This document shows, piece after piece, positions 17,386-26,802 of a stretch of DNA of 64,000 nucleotides (positions are counted from its first letter, which is position 1; every line of letters begins with the position of its first letter). The translations under genes were made by a program, and so were the position numbers. The notes under the pieces are model-generated. The model worked only from the letters and a program-made list of their open reading frames with translations. It did no database searches and was not told the origin of the DNA. This DNA comes from Desulfuromusa kysingii (GTDB lineage: Bacteria > Desulfobacterota > Desulfuromonadia > Desulfuromonadales > Geopsychrobacteraceae). The DNA is taken from contig NZ_FNQN01000006.1 in assembly GCF_900107645.1 (NCBI RefSeq), forward strand, positions 204,068 to 268,067. Reading direction: 5' to 3'.

Positions 17386-18360
17386 TCAGAAAGAGTAACC
17401 CAACATCAGGTATGAACGCAATTGGTGGCTGAGGACTTCATGGTCAATAGTGTGATCATAGACACCGGAAAAATAGGCTTTAGATTCCCCTTTTGATTCG
17501 ATTCTTATGGATTCAATCTCTGCTTGTAAATACCAATGATGATAAAATGAATAACGCAGGTTCAGACGGGCCATCAGTGCATTACCGTTCCAGCCATGAT
17601 CGGCAATATTTACTTTACTTCTCAATAGGTGTTGGTCTTCATCCTGAAATGCCATATAGGGTGCATAAGCAACGTTCAATTCCAGTGCGAATTTATCTTG
17701 CACTGCTAACTCCATCCCCAACTCCAAATAAGGGATCTGATATTCAGCCTCATAAGTCATGACCAGGCCATCAACGTAAGAATGTGGCTTTGCTGGTGAA
17801 GAAGGATATGATTGCTCAAGGTCATAAACATCAAAATCATATTTCTGGTATTTATAACCGATGCCAACATGGTACAAAAATTTAAGTCCAGGGTTCAATT
17901 TCTCCACAGATAAAGCAGTCTGTCCATAGTAACCCTGATAGAATTGGTAAGTTAATTTCCCCTCCACGGCGACCATACTCATGTCGCTGTTACTCTCGGA
18001 ATAGATATCCAGGGAGTTGCTCGGAGAATAATCCCATACGCCCCAGTCTGAATCTTCCATCTGACCGTCCCCATCAGTCAGGTTGGTTTCAACATGAAAC
18101 ATTGCCCCCCATTTTTCAAACAAATTCAGACCAAGCTGCCCTTTGATAACATAGGCATCAAGTGGAAAACGGAGTTCACTGACGGGAAAATGGAGCTCAT
18201 CGGTACTACCATCGGCACCAATGTAATCACCACCGATTTGATATTGCGTGGTTCCTGACAAATAGCCACCGCCGAGTGAGACATCCACCGCCGCCCAAAC
18301 GGAAGCTGCACCAAAAACAACCAAACTACAGACAACAACAAATAGATATATCGGGCGCAT
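17386..18360 (-). CDS. Omptin-family outer membrane protease
   Basis: The ATG at 18360 gives 324 residues with a signal peptide (about 1-23, ending VWA). An upstream ATG at 18498 lacks a signal-like start. The protein looks like a ten-stranded beta-barrel of the omptin family: SELRFPLDAY near 61-70, an MEDSDW motif at 101-106, MTYEAEYQIPYLELG at 201-215, a DEDQH motif at 240-244, and a C terminus LRSYLMLGYSF ending in Phe. In OmpT the catalytic residues are D83/D85 (DxDW) and D210/H212 (DEH). Here D103/D105 and D242/H244 occupy the same motifs, so it may be an active protease. It precedes lipoprotein paralogue 4; a near-identical 3' fragment lies at 14225. Substrate unknown. Confidence 0.75.
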   Translation of the reverse strand: MRPIYLFVVVCSLVVFGAASVWAAVDVSLGGGYLSGTTQYQIGGDYIGADGSTDELHFPVSELRFPLDAYVIKGQLGLNLFEKWGAMFHVETNLTDGDGQMEDSDWGVWDYSPSNSLDIYSESNSDMSMVAVEGKLTYQFYQGYYGQTALSVEKLNPGLKFLYHVGIGYKYQKYDFDVYDLEQSYPSSPAKPHSYVDGLVMTYEAEYQIPYLELGMELAVQDKFALELNVAYAPYMAFQDEDQHLLRSKVNIADHGWNGNALMARLNLRYSFYHHWYLQAEIESIRIESKGESKAYFSGVYDHTIDHEVLSHQLRSYLMLGYSF

Positions 18361-18526
18361 GACTCTCCCCTTGCTGGGATAACGAATATTTTGAAAGACA
18401 TAAATTGATAGCAAACGTAAAGAAAATTCTTTACCTAAACTAGAATCGCTATGGTTACAATAAGAGGATACGTTAATGCAACATGAAACTTCACTCAAGT
18501 TTCAGTTTAATCGGAAAAATCCAGAG

Positions 18527-19099
18527 TTAGTGTTTTTGTCCAATAATGAGGAAATGTTTTTTCATCTCGTCGAAGATTTTAATGTCGAGAAAGCCAGCTG
18601 TCGTGAGCTGTTGTTCAATATCTTGAGGATGACATCTGATCGTGACCGGTGGGCCATGTGGCATCTCTTCCTTTTTCCAGTCGATGATAAATATCTCACC
18701 GCCTGGTTTTAAGAGTCGGTAAGCCTCCTTAATAACCAAGCCTTGATCTTCCAACTCGTGGTGGAGGTTGATCATTAAGACCAGATGAGCGATTTCATCA
18801 GCCAAGGGCACAGCAGATTCATCACTTTGTACCGGAATGATATGTGGATGGTTTGGACTTATATTTTCTTTCATCCAGGCGATCATTGTTGCCGACACAT
18901 CACACGCATAGGTCGTTGAGGCATGTAGCTGCTGATGAAAGGCAACGCTGAAAAAAGCGGTCCCCGCACCGATCTCTACCAACACCTCCGGTTGTTGTTG
19001 TGTGAGTTGACCGCAGACATATTCGGGAGGAATATCCAGTAAACGGAGGGGATCATTGAGTTTCAGTAATTTTTTTGGGTTAAATTTTTTATTATCCAT
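18527..19099 (-). CDS. Class I SAM-dependent methyltransferase
   Basis: The protein is 190 residues with a methyltransferase Rossmann core. Motif I is VEIGAGTAFFSVAF (about 41-54), the acidic residue at the end of strand 2 is in YACDVS, and a later block reads LKPGGEIFIIDWKKE. The form is closest to the UbiE/MenG or general Methyltransf_11 group. The C-terminal part is short. The substrate cannot be told. It stands alone between the omptin gene and the DUF945 gene. Confidence 0.8.
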   Translation of the reverse strand: MDNKKFNPKKLLKLNDPLRLLDIPPEYVCGQLTQQQPEVLVEIGAGTAFFSVAFHQQLHASTTYACDVSATMIAWMKENISPNHPHIIPVQSDESAVPLADEIAHLVLMINLHHELEDQGLVIKEAYRLLKPGGEIFIIDWKKEEMPHGPPVTIRCHPQDIEQQLTTAGFLDIKIFDEMKKHFLIIGQKH

Positions 19100-19220
19100 G
19101 TTTTGATCCTAACGATAAGCGACAGGTTGCGCAATAACTATGGGTCGATGTGGTGACCCGCTCCCGATTTTGTGCTGCGAGGTCTGTGAAGCAGGGTCAA
19201 TGCCTATGCACTATCTGCCG

Positions 19221-20546
19221 TTAACGCAGCTGAAATTCTTTGCCATTGAGCAAAAGCTGGTGATCCGTTATTTCAGCTTTATGTACCAACTTCCCGCCAA
19301 CCTCTTCGAATAATCCCGTTTGCATTCCAGGAAAGATTGGCGACAGCAGGTTATCCTGATTGGGGATTAAGCCAACGGGCAGCGACATATTCGAGGCGAA
19401 AGAAAACACTTCAACCAGTTTTTTCGGCTGTTGCGATAGAGAAATAAAACTGACCATTGTCATGTCTTGCTTCAGGCCGATGGATAGATCCCCGACAACG
19501 ACACCTTGTGGTAAGACCAGATGTAAATTGCTGATCTCAATCTGCAAATCTTTTTTCAGCAATTTTTCAGCTTCAGCAACTAAGCGTATCCCGGCCAAAG
19601 CCATCTCTTTCTCCATCATCTCTTTGGCCCGCTCAGGATCATTTTGAGTTGTTGCAACGTTTGCCAGTAGATCATTGATTAAGTTGGTATAGACAGCGTA
19701 GACAGCTTCAAATCCTGCAACGTCAAGTTGATTAATTCCGAAGCTGATGCGGACGTCATCAACCTTGTTATCATCGGCAACAATTTGCGCAACGCTGTAC
19801 TTTGCTTGCATGGAGAGTTTATTGTTGGCCTCGTCAAAGTCGAAGGTTGATTCTCCTTTGAGTGATGAGATCGCCACCGCATCGCGATCTTCGATATTGA
19901 TCTGCTCAATGGAGACAGATGAGGTGCCATCAACAATAAGACGAGAGATCAACTTGATATTCGAATGCAACTCAATTCCCTTGATTTCAAATGCTCCCGG
20001 GACAGAGATCCCTGCAAAGGTCGCATCGGTCCGGATGTTTGCAAGGGATCGATCCGCTCTGATCACCAGTTCCCCAGGGTTGACAATCATAGAGTTGTTT
20101 TCATCGTCATGTAATTCAAGCTGTTCTAGAGCAATAGTGGTCGTTAATCCTCTGAAAAGGCCATAACGACTCGAAATAGACAATGGATCCTCGCCATTGA
20201 GATTTTCGCGAATAAAATCGCTGTAACCGCTATTCCGGTTCAAGTGGGTTGTGGACGTGATCCCAAAGACGCCATGTTGTGCTTTTTCGACGAGAACAAT
20301 CGGGCCGACATCATCAAGGGTTTGCAAATAAGGGACGGTCATCGTCCACTCAATTTCCGAAGAGCCATAACTGCGATGATAATTTGTGATTTCGATATCG
20401 GGATAAAAAGAGTGCTCGGCATAGAGTTCATTGTATTTTTCGACCTGACTACGCAAGATATTTTCCAAGATCAGGCCGTTAACAAAAGGTGCTGAGATCG
20501 CGCAAATCACAATAATAATGAATAGTCCCAGTAGAGCTTTTTTCAT
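19221..20546 (-). CDS. DUF945 (YdgA-type) protein
   Basis: The product is 441 residues with an N-terminal membrane anchor or uncleaved signal (KALLGLFIIIVICAISAPFVNG) and a large periplasmic domain. The start of the mature part (ENILRSQVEKYNELY then ITNYHRSYGSSEIEWTM) is typical of DUF945/YdgA. The family is widespread in Proteobacteria with an unknown envelope role. The ATG has GGGAG just upstream. It is a single gene, with about 110 bases to the exporter operon. Confidence 0.8.
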   Translation of the reverse strand: MKKALLGLFIIIVICAISAPFVNGLILENILRSQVEKYNELYAEHSFYPDIEITNYHRSYGSSEIEWTMTVPYLQTLDDVGPIVLVEKAQHGVFGITSTTHLNRNSGYSDFIRENLNGEDPLSISSRYGLFRGLTTTIALEQLELHDDENNSMIVNPGELVIRADRSLANIRTDATFAGISVPGAFEIKGIELHSNIKLISRLIVDGTSSVSIEQINIEDRDAVAISSLKGESTFDFDEANNKLSMQAKYSVAQIVADDNKVDDVRISFGINQLDVAGFEAVYAVYTNLINDLLANVATTQNDPERAKEMMEKEMALAGIRLVAEAEKLLKKDLQIEISNLHLVLPQGVVVGDLSIGLKQDMTMVSFISLSQQPKKLVEVFSFASNMSLPVGLIPNQDNLLSPIFPGMQTGLFEEVGGKLVHKAEITDHQLLLNGKEFQLR

Positions 20547-20656
20547 CGTTCTCCCGTTCGCAGTATAGGATTGAAATTAATGTTGAAAATAGCGGCCTAA
20601 TTTAGCATAGATATTTGCAGATGACTGATTATATTCCGCCATGAATATTCAGCAAC

Positions 20657-21778
20657 TCAAATAGACCTGGCCCGAAACAGCCACGCAGCAAGTGGCAGGG
20701 TGATTGCTGCCATCAGCAGTAGCGGCCAGAGATGTGGCCAGACCATGGCTAGATCTGCCCCTTGAAGGAAAATGGAACGCAGGGCGATGATGATATAGCG
20801 AACCGGATTGAGCATGTTGGCTTGCTGTAGCCAATGAGGCATGTTTTCAATCGGAGTGGCAAAGCCTGAAAGAATAACGGCGGGCATAATAAAGATAAAG
20901 GCTCCGAGCAACCCCTGCTGCATGGTCATTGACAGAGATGAAATCAACAAACCAATGCCGACCTGGGTCATGATAAAGCAGAGTAACGCAACAACCAGAG
21001 CAACGACCGTTCCCCGAAAAGGGACATGAAACCATAAAACCGCAGCTGCTGAAAAAATCAGCGCGTTTAGGAGGCCAAAGGTCATCCCCGGCAACGACTT
21101 GCCGAGTAAAATTTCAGCGGGAGTAAAAGGAGCCACCAGCAGTTGATCAAAAGTCCCGAATTCTCGTTCACGGGCGACAGACAAGCTGGTCAGGATCATG
21201 ACCACCACCATGCTGATAATTCCTCCCAGAGCAGAAACGATAAACCAGCGGCTCTGTAGATTACCGTTAAACCAGGCTCTGTCGACCAACTGTAATTTGG
21301 GACTGCCGCTTGTTGCAAGTCCCTGTTGCACCAGGTCCTGATTGAACTGTTGAACGATTGTATTGACATAACCCAGCGCGATCAAAGCCACATTGGGATT
21401 ACGCCCGTCCGCAATCACCTGAATTGATGTCGTTTCTGCTTGACGCAAACGCTCCTCAAAGTCAGCACCTATATGAATCACCAGACGTGCCTTTTCACTG
21501 TCAATAAACGCGGCGATCTGATCCTGACTGACGAGATCACCCGTTAAACGAAATATCCCGGTTCCATCAATTCCGTTCAGCAATTGTCGGGACAGAGTCG
21601 ATCGCGATTCATCGAGAATTGCATAGCGAACATTCTCAAGGTCATAGGTCGCAGCATAGCCGAAGACAATAAATTGAATCAGCGGCGGACCGATAACAAT
21701 AAAACGGCTCTTCTTATCTTTTAAAATAAGGAGAAATTCTTTGACCACCAGAGCTAATATACGCCTTAGTATCAACAT
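20657..21778 (-). CDS. ybhR: ABC-2 exporter permease, YbhR-like
   Basis: A 373-residue permease of the ABC-2 type: a cytoplasmic start, one N-terminal helix (FIVIGPPLIQFIVFGYA), a large periplasmic domain (about 45-170), then five helices. It contains the family REREFGTFDQLLVAPFTPAEILLGK motif between helices 2 and 3. Its start ATG shares a base with the stop of the next permease upstream. Together with the genes up to 25771 it forms an operon in the order of E. coli ybhGFSR, a multidrug or Na+(Li+)/H+-related exporter. Substrate here is inferred only. Confidence 0.88.
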   Translation of the reverse strand: MLILRRILALVVKEFLLILKDKKSRFIVIGPPLIQFIVFGYAATYDLENVRYAILDESRSTLSRQLLNGIDGTGIFRLTGDLVSQDQIAAFIDSEKARLVIHIGADFEERLRQAETTSIQVIADGRNPNVALIALGYVNTIVQQFNQDLVQQGLATSGSPKLQLVDRAWFNGNLQSRWFIVSALGGIISMVVVMILTSLSVAREREFGTFDQLLVAPFTPAEILLGKSLPGMTFGLLNALIFSAAAVLWFHVPFRGTVVALVVALLCFIMTQVGIGLLISSLSMTMQQGLLGAFIFIMPAVILSGFATPIENMPHWLQQANMLNPVRYIIIALRSIFLQGADLAMVWPHLWPLLLMAAITLPLAAWLFRARSI

Positions 21779-22911
21779 TAGCCCTCCAGTCGTTTGGTGA
21801 TTTTTTTATAGGCCACAGCGATAAAAATGAGAGACATGGCAGCGAGAACCAAGCCGTTAGGCAATAAGACCGACCAGATATCACCGGCCATGAACAGGGT
21901 GTGACTAATAGAAATAAAATAGTGTGCGGGAACCAGAAGACTGATGATTTGAATGGCTTGCGGCGTGGATTCCAGATCAAAAATCAGACCTGTGAGAAAG
22001 ACAGCTGGGAGAAAACCGGTGATGATAGAGATTTGTGCTGCGACAAACTGATTCCTTATGGTCGCTGAGAGGAGCAGACCAAATCCTAACGACGCCAGCA
22101 TAAAAAGAGAGCTGAGCAGAAACAGAACGGTTATCGACCCGCGAAAAGGGACCTTAAAAACCACAATTGCAAACCCCACAGAAAGACCCATACCGCCCAT
22201 TCCGAGGATATAATATGGGATGATTTTTCCCAAAAGGATATCGATCCTCCGCAGAGGCGTCACCAGCATCGCCTCCATCGTCCCCCTTTCCCATTCTCTG
22301 GCGATGACCAGAGAGGTGAGCAGAATCCCGGTAAGCGTCATAATCAGAGTGATGAGCCCCGGAACCATGAAATTCCGACTCTCCACCGCCTCATTAAACC
22401 AGACTCTTTGGTTAATCGTGACGGCTGAACTGGCGGTGTCATCACCTCGGCTAATGCGGATTGAAGACCATTCACCCAAGATCGCTTGAGCATAGCCTTG
22501 GATCACTCTGGTGCGATTGGCATCGACGCCATTAATAATCAGCTGTACTGGAGCCGTGTTGCCACTTTGTAATTTTTCAGTAAAATTATCTTGAATATGG
22601 ATGATTCCATCTACTTTGCTCTCAGCTAACAACTGTTCTCCCTGTGCGGTTGTTAAGACCGGGACAACCGTAAAGTTTTCAGATAATTCGAAGCGTTTTA
22701 TCAAATCGGTCGACTGGGTTGAATGATCGTCAGCCACAACGGCAATAGGGACGTCATTGGCATCAAGTGTCACCCCGTATCCAAAGATAAACAGCAGGAC
22801 AATCGGCATAACCAGCGCCAGAGCGATACTGCTGGGATCACGCAAGATCTGAAATGATTCTTTAAGTAGAATTCCGCGCATACGCAGGATAAAGAGGCCG
22901 AATTTCATCAT
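21778..22911 (-). CDS. ybhS: ABC-2 exporter permease, YbhS-like
   Basis: This 377-residue paralogue of the downstream permease has the same layout: N-terminal helix (IALALVMPIVLLFIFGYGV), large periplasmic domain, RMREWERGTMEAMLVTPL-type motif (here REWERGTMEAMLVTPLRRID) and a C-terminal helix bundle. It overlaps the ATPase gene by four bases (ATGA). The two permeases probably form a heterodimer. Confidence 0.88.
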   Translation of the reverse strand: MMKFGLFILRMRGILLKESFQILRDPSSIALALVMPIVLLFIFGYGVTLDANDVPIAVVADDHSTQSTDLIKRFELSENFTVVPVLTTAQGEQLLAESKVDGIIHIQDNFTEKLQSGNTAPVQLIINGVDANRTRVIQGYAQAILGEWSSIRISRGDDTASSAVTINQRVWFNEAVESRNFMVPGLITLIMTLTGILLTSLVIAREWERGTMEAMLVTPLRRIDILLGKIIPYYILGMGGMGLSVGFAIVVFKVPFRGSITVLFLLSSLFMLASLGFGLLLSATIRNQFVAAQISIITGFLPAVFLTGLIFDLESTPQAIQIISLLVPAHYFISISHTLFMAGDIWSVLLPNGLVLAAMSLIFIAVAYKKITKRLEG

Positions 22912-24728
22912 CGTGCACCTCCGAACTGGCGTTGGTTTTGCGCCATTGAACTCGTGCTAATAGTTCCTTCAGCAAGGGCGATAAAGGCATCATCCATGGT
23001 CGGTTGCGGGTTCTCTGCTGTGCAAGCCAAAGTTCTGATATCCGTCGGTGTGCCGATGGCCAGGGTTTCCCCTTGGCTCATGATCAACATCCGATCACAA
23101 TATTCAGCCTCCTCCATAAAATGGGTGGTGACGACGACCGTGACTCCCTGTTCGGCAAAGCTGTTAATCCTTAACCAGAATTCCCGGCGGGCAAACAGAT
23201 CAACCCCGGAGGTAGGTTCATCAAGGAAGAGGATCTCCGGTTCATGCAGCAAGGCGGCAGCCATAGCCAACCGCTGTTTATAGCCACCAGGAAGCATTCC
23301 AGCCGCTTTATTCTGCCATTCTTCCAATCCAAACTCAGCATAAGCCCACTCGATGCGCTGGTGCAGATGTTTTGCTGATAAACCATAGGCCTTACCGAAA
23401 AACCTCAGGTTCTCACGCACACTCAGTTGACCGTAAAGGGAGAATTGCTGGGCCATATACCCAAGCCTAGAGCGAGCGCGCGCACGCGAACGGTGAAGAT
23501 TGTAACCGGCAACACTAATATCACCGGAACTTGCTGGCAACAGGCCGCAAAGCATCCGGAAGGTGGTACTCTTCCCTGCCCCGTTCGGGCCGAGCAGACC
23601 AAATATTTCACCACGGCGAACCGAAAAGTTGAGATTATTGACGGCGGCGAAATGACCAAAGTTTTTTTGGAGTTTGCGGATGTCAATCACCACTTCACTT
23701 TCAGTCCCACTGGCTTGACGGTTTTCCGGTTTTATTCCATCGGGCTGAAAATCATGAGCCGCCGCGGGGATCATGGCGGTGAAAGCATCTTCAAAGCTAG
23801 GCTCAACCGGTTGAACTTGCAAACGATCGTCCTCAAACAAAACAGCAGCATTCTGGTTGGAAGTCTTGAGCACGATCCTGACTTTTCCGGCACGAATGGT
23901 CGTATCGACGACATTTTGGTGAGTCGCAAGTCGGGTGTATATTTGTCGTACTTTATCGTCAGCTGTTGGGGACACCGTATAGACACGGTCATGCATGCGC
24001 TTGATAAAATCCTGAGGCGTTCCCTCAGCCAGAATTTCTCCTTGGTGCAGAGCGATGACATGATCGCAACGCTCCGCTTCATCCATATAAGCGGTTGAGA
24101 CAATAACGCCAATACCCTCTTTTTTTACCAGCTCATAGACAATCTTCCATAATTCTCTGCGCGAAACCGGGTCAACACCTACAGTTGGCTCATCAAGTAA
24201 CAACAGCGCTGGTGACTTGATCAAAGCGCACGCCAATCCCAGTTTTTGTTTCATCCCCCCGGACAATGCTCCCGCCCTGCGTTTGGTATATTTTTGCAGG
24301 TCTGTCATCGTCAGCAAACGTGCGTATTTTTCCGCCCTCTCCTTCGGAGGAACGCCTTGCAGATCTGCGTAAAGCGCCATGTTTTCAACAACTGTCAGGT
24401 CCTGATAGAGGCCAAATTTTTGCGGCATATAGCCGATAAGGCTTTGAATTTCAAGGGTGTCGGCTACGGAATCGAGACCGAGGACCTTTACTGAACCGGA
24501 ACTTGGAAGCAGCAGTCCAGTTGCAATCCGAATCAATGTAGTCTTGCCCGCACCATCAACGCCGACGAGACCGGTCACCTGACCTCTGAGCGCCTGAAGG
24601 GATATCCCATGTAAGGCATGGGTGGTAGTTTTATCTTTGCCGACGAAATATTTGTGTAGGTCACATATGTCCAATATCACATTTTGAGGAGGAGAATATT
24701 CCTCAGTGGAATGCTTGGAATTTATCAT
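22908..24728 (-). CDS. ybhF: Fused double ABC ATPase, YbhF-like
   Basis: The 606 residues hold two nucleotide-binding domains in tandem. The first has Walker A GVDGAGKTT, signature LSGGMKQK and Walker B LLLLDEPTVGVD. The second has Walker A GPNGAGKST, a modified signature LPGGYKQR and Walker B ILFLDEPTSGVD. Both have a late His switch (the second as VVVTTHFMEEA, the first replaced by VIVSTAYMDEA, so its switch His is missing, as often seen in YbhF). It powers the two permeases downstream. Confidence 0.92.
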   Translation of the reverse strand: MINSKHSTEEYSPPQNVILDICDLHKYFVGKDKTTTHALHGISLQALRGQVTGLVGVDGAGKTTLIRIATGLLLPSSGSVKVLGLDSVADTLEIQSLIGYMPQKFGLYQDLTVVENMALYADLQGVPPKERAEKYARLLTMTDLQKYTKRRAGALSGGMKQKLGLACALIKSPALLLLDEPTVGVDPVSRRELWKIVYELVKKEGIGVIVSTAYMDEAERCDHVIALHQGEILAEGTPQDFIKRMHDRVYTVSPTADDKVRQIYTRLATHQNVVDTTIRAGKVRIVLKTSNQNAAVLFEDDRLQVQPVEPSFEDAFTAMIPAAAHDFQPDGIKPENRQASGTESEVVIDIRKLQKNFGHFAAVNNLNFSVRRGEIFGLLGPNGAGKSTTFRMLCGLLPASSGDISVAGYNLHRSRARARSRLGYMAQQFSLYGQLSVRENLRFFGKAYGLSAKHLHQRIEWAYAEFGLEEWQNKAAGMLPGGYKQRLAMAAALLHEPEILFLDEPTSGVDLFARREFWLRINSFAEQGVTVVVTTHFMEEAEYCDRMLIMSQGETLAIGTPTDIRTLACTAENPQPTMDDAFIALAEGTISTSSMAQNQRQFGGAR

Positions 24729-24736
24729 AATAAACC

Positions 24737-25771
24737 TTAAGCACCCTGCTTTACGGCTGGGTGTTCTGTCTCTCTCTCTTCAGTGTCGATAATCACTGAC
24801 ACTGGCATTCCAAGACGCAGTCGATCTTCTGGATCTGCGACAAAAACTCTGACCGCGTAAACCAGCTTGGTTCTAAGCTCCTCAGTTTGCACGGTTCGTG
24901 GGGTGAACTCTGCAACCGGTGAAATAAATCCGACCCAACCATCAACAGGTTGTCCGGCTAAAGAATCACTCAACACCTGTGCTTTCAATCCCAATCGGAT
25001 ACGACCCAAATCCTGTTCGGTCACATAGGCACGAACCCACTTTGGATCGGTCAGAGCCATAACCATGACCGGTCTTTGCGGACCTGCAATTTCTCCTGGT
25101 TCTAAGATTCGACTTTGGATAATCCCCTTTGTCGGAGCCGTCAGGGTCATATCGGTGAGACGAATATTGAGTTGATCCAGTTTGGCCTGTAAAGCTTCGA
25201 GTTGCCGCTCTGCCATTGTAATCTCTTCTTTTCGTGGCCCTTCGATCATCAAGCTTAAAGCCTGCTGTTTTATTTTCAACTGTGCCTTTTCCACCTGCAG
25301 AAGCGATTGTGCATCGTCACTGGTCTGCACCGAGGTCGCACCGCTCTCGACTGTCTGGTCAAGCCTGCTTAACAGTCGTTCTCGATTAGCAACCTGTGTC
25401 TGTGCCGCTTCAACTTCAGCGCGAGCCTGATCAATTTCTTGAGGACGACTGCCAGCCTGTAGACGTTTGACCCGTTCAGTTTGAGCGCCGATATTGGCTG
25501 TGACTTCAGCAATTGTCGCTTTCAGTTTGTCAGAGTTTAAACGCGCAAGGACCTGTCCCTGCGATACCCGCGCACCTTCTTCGACCAACACTTCGGTAAT
25601 CCGCTCTTGCTCGTTAAAAGCAAGGCTGAGATCACGGATATCGATTGTTCCGTAGATCTTAAAAACACTGTTGGCATTATGGTTTTCCCGCTGTTGGTAC
25701 CAACCGTTAGCATAGATTCCAACGCTGACGAGTACGACCAAAATCAGCACCGTAATCATTGGTTTTTTCAT
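24737..25771 (-). CDS. ybhG: HlyD/YbhG-type membrane fusion protein
   Basis: The start at 25771 (AAGGGG nine bases upstream) gives about 344 residues; an ATG 18 bases upstream has no ribosome binding site. An N-terminal membrane anchor is followed by a biotinyl-lipoyl half (RITEVLVEEGARVSQGQVLARL), a coiled-coil hairpin rich in Ala, Glu and Gln (about 80-190), the second lipoyl half (APTKGIIQSRILEPGE) and a beta-barrel domain. It links the inner membrane exporter to an outer membrane factor, which is not encoded nearby. First structural gene of the exporter operon. Confidence 0.9.
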   Translation of the reverse strand: MKKPMITVLILVVLVSVGIYANGWYQQRENHNANSVFKIYGTIDIRDLSLAFNEQERITEVLVEEGARVSQGQVLARLNSDKLKATIAEVTANIGAQTERVKRLQAGSRPQEIDQARAEVEAAQTQVANRERLLSRLDQTVESGATSVQTSDDAQSLLQVEKAQLKIKQQALSLMIEGPRKEEITMAERQLEALQAKLDQLNIRLTDMTLTAPTKGIIQSRILEPGEIAGPQRPVMVMALTDPKWVRAYVTEQDLGRIRLGLKAQVLSDSLAGQPVDGWVGFISPVAEFTPRTVQTEELRTKLVYAVRVFVADPEDRLRLGMPVSVIIDTEERETEHPAVKQGA

Positions 25772-25934
25772 TGCTGCGTGCCCCTTCATTCTATGTGGAG
25801 ATTCCTATTTTTCATCATTCTCTTTTGCCTCTGTCAGCGTCGATGGTGCATGTTCCCAACCACTGTCAAAAGCCCAATAGAGAGCGACCATCTGATAATC
25901 AGCGCAATTATAATCAACTCTGATCATATTTATT

Positions 25935-26603
25935 TCAAAGGGTCGCTATTATTGCCCGAGTATGATCAAGAATCATACTCCTGACCTCTTCAACCTCTTC
26001 CGAACTATAGCCTTCAAAGTCCAGGGTGCGGACGACAGTTTCTCTGGCAAAACGAAACACAATCACCTGCCCCAAAATCGCAACAGCTTTGATTTTTGCC
26101 GATTTCTCCGTTTGCCTTGTCGAGATAACCATAATCAACGCTGTTATTGAATCAATCACACCACCCATGAAACCTTTAAAAATCAATTCATAGGCTGAGG
26201 ATGGATCAAGTTGTTCACGCAAAATAATTCTGCCGATCCGTAGCCCCTGACCAGAACCGATCATAAAATTAATGAGTTCATTGAGCAATTTTTCAAGCAT
26301 TTGGGCTGCCTTGAACCGGGCATCATCACTATTGAAATCAATGCCGCCCATTTCCTTTTCCACCCCGGATGTATGCGAAACAATAATACTGACAACATGT
26401 GAAATCATTGCCCTGTACAACCCTTCCTTCCCGTTAAAATAGTAGGGAATTGAAGAGATATTCACTCCGGCCTCTTTGGCAATCATTCGAGTTGTAGACG
26501 CTTCATAGCCATGTTTGCCAAAAACATCTATGGCTGTTTCCAATAGCCGCTCTTTAGCTGATGTCTTTGTATGATCGGTTATTACTTCATTCTTGCTAGT
26601 CAT
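25935..26603 (-). CDS. TetR-family regulator, CecR-like
   Basis: The protein is 222 residues. The N-terminal helix-turn-helix (about 17-62) reads RLLETAIDVFGKHGYEASTTRMIAKEAGVN then IPYYFNGKEGLYRAM. The C-terminal ligand domain fits the CecR (YbiH) group, which in E. coli controls the adjacent ybhGFSR operon and efflux genes. The gene lies just upstream of the exporter genes on the same strand, separated by about 160 bases, in the same order as in E. coli. AAGGAG precedes the ATG. It probably represses itself and the exporter. Confidence 0.88.
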   Translation of the reverse strand: MTSKNEVITDHTKTSAKERLLETAIDVFGKHGYEASTTRMIAKEAGVNISSIPYYFNGKEGLYRAMISHVVSIIVSHTSGVEKEMGGIDFNSDDARFKAAQMLEKLLNELINFMIGSGQGLRIGRIILREQLDPSSAYELIFKGFMGGVIDSITALIMVISTRQTEKSAKIKAVAILGQVIVFRFARETVVRTLDFEGYSSEEVEEVRSMILDHTRAIIATL

Positions 26604-26638
26604 AGATAAACTCCTTTAAGACGATATAAAAAATCTAG

Positions 26639-26668
26639 TTCAATCGTTCGAATAAGTCAATCGATTGA
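26639..26668. promoter_or_regulatory. Candidate TetR operator upstream of the CecR-like gene
   Basis: Two direct copies of TCAATCG lie 17 bases apart (26640-26646 and 26657-26663). The second is part of a perfect 12-bp palindrome, TCAATCGATTGA (26657-26668). The position, 36-65 bases before the regulator start, fits an autoregulatory operator. Confidence 0.45.
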
Positions 26669-26742
26669 AACAGGCTTATCTTTTTTTACTCGTCATGGGT
26701 GTTTATTTTCTATCACCCTGAAATAGAACCGAAATGTCTTTC

Positions 26743-26771
26743 TTGACTTTTTTACTCGTGATAGGTATAAA
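26743..26771 (+). promoter_or_regulatory. Promoter of metY
   Basis: TTGACT (26743-26748), a 17-base spacer and TATAAA (26766-26771). The transcript would start near 26778 and have a leader of about 25 bases with AAAGGAG before the ATG. The leader is too short for a riboswitch. Confidence 0.8.
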
Positions 26772-26802
26772 TTATTCATCTAAACAAAAGGAGACAAATA
26801 GA

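Noticed and set aside
26640..26802. SAM or other riboswitch before metY
   Set aside because: The promoter at 26743-26771 leaves a leader of about 25 bases, too short for a riboswitch.
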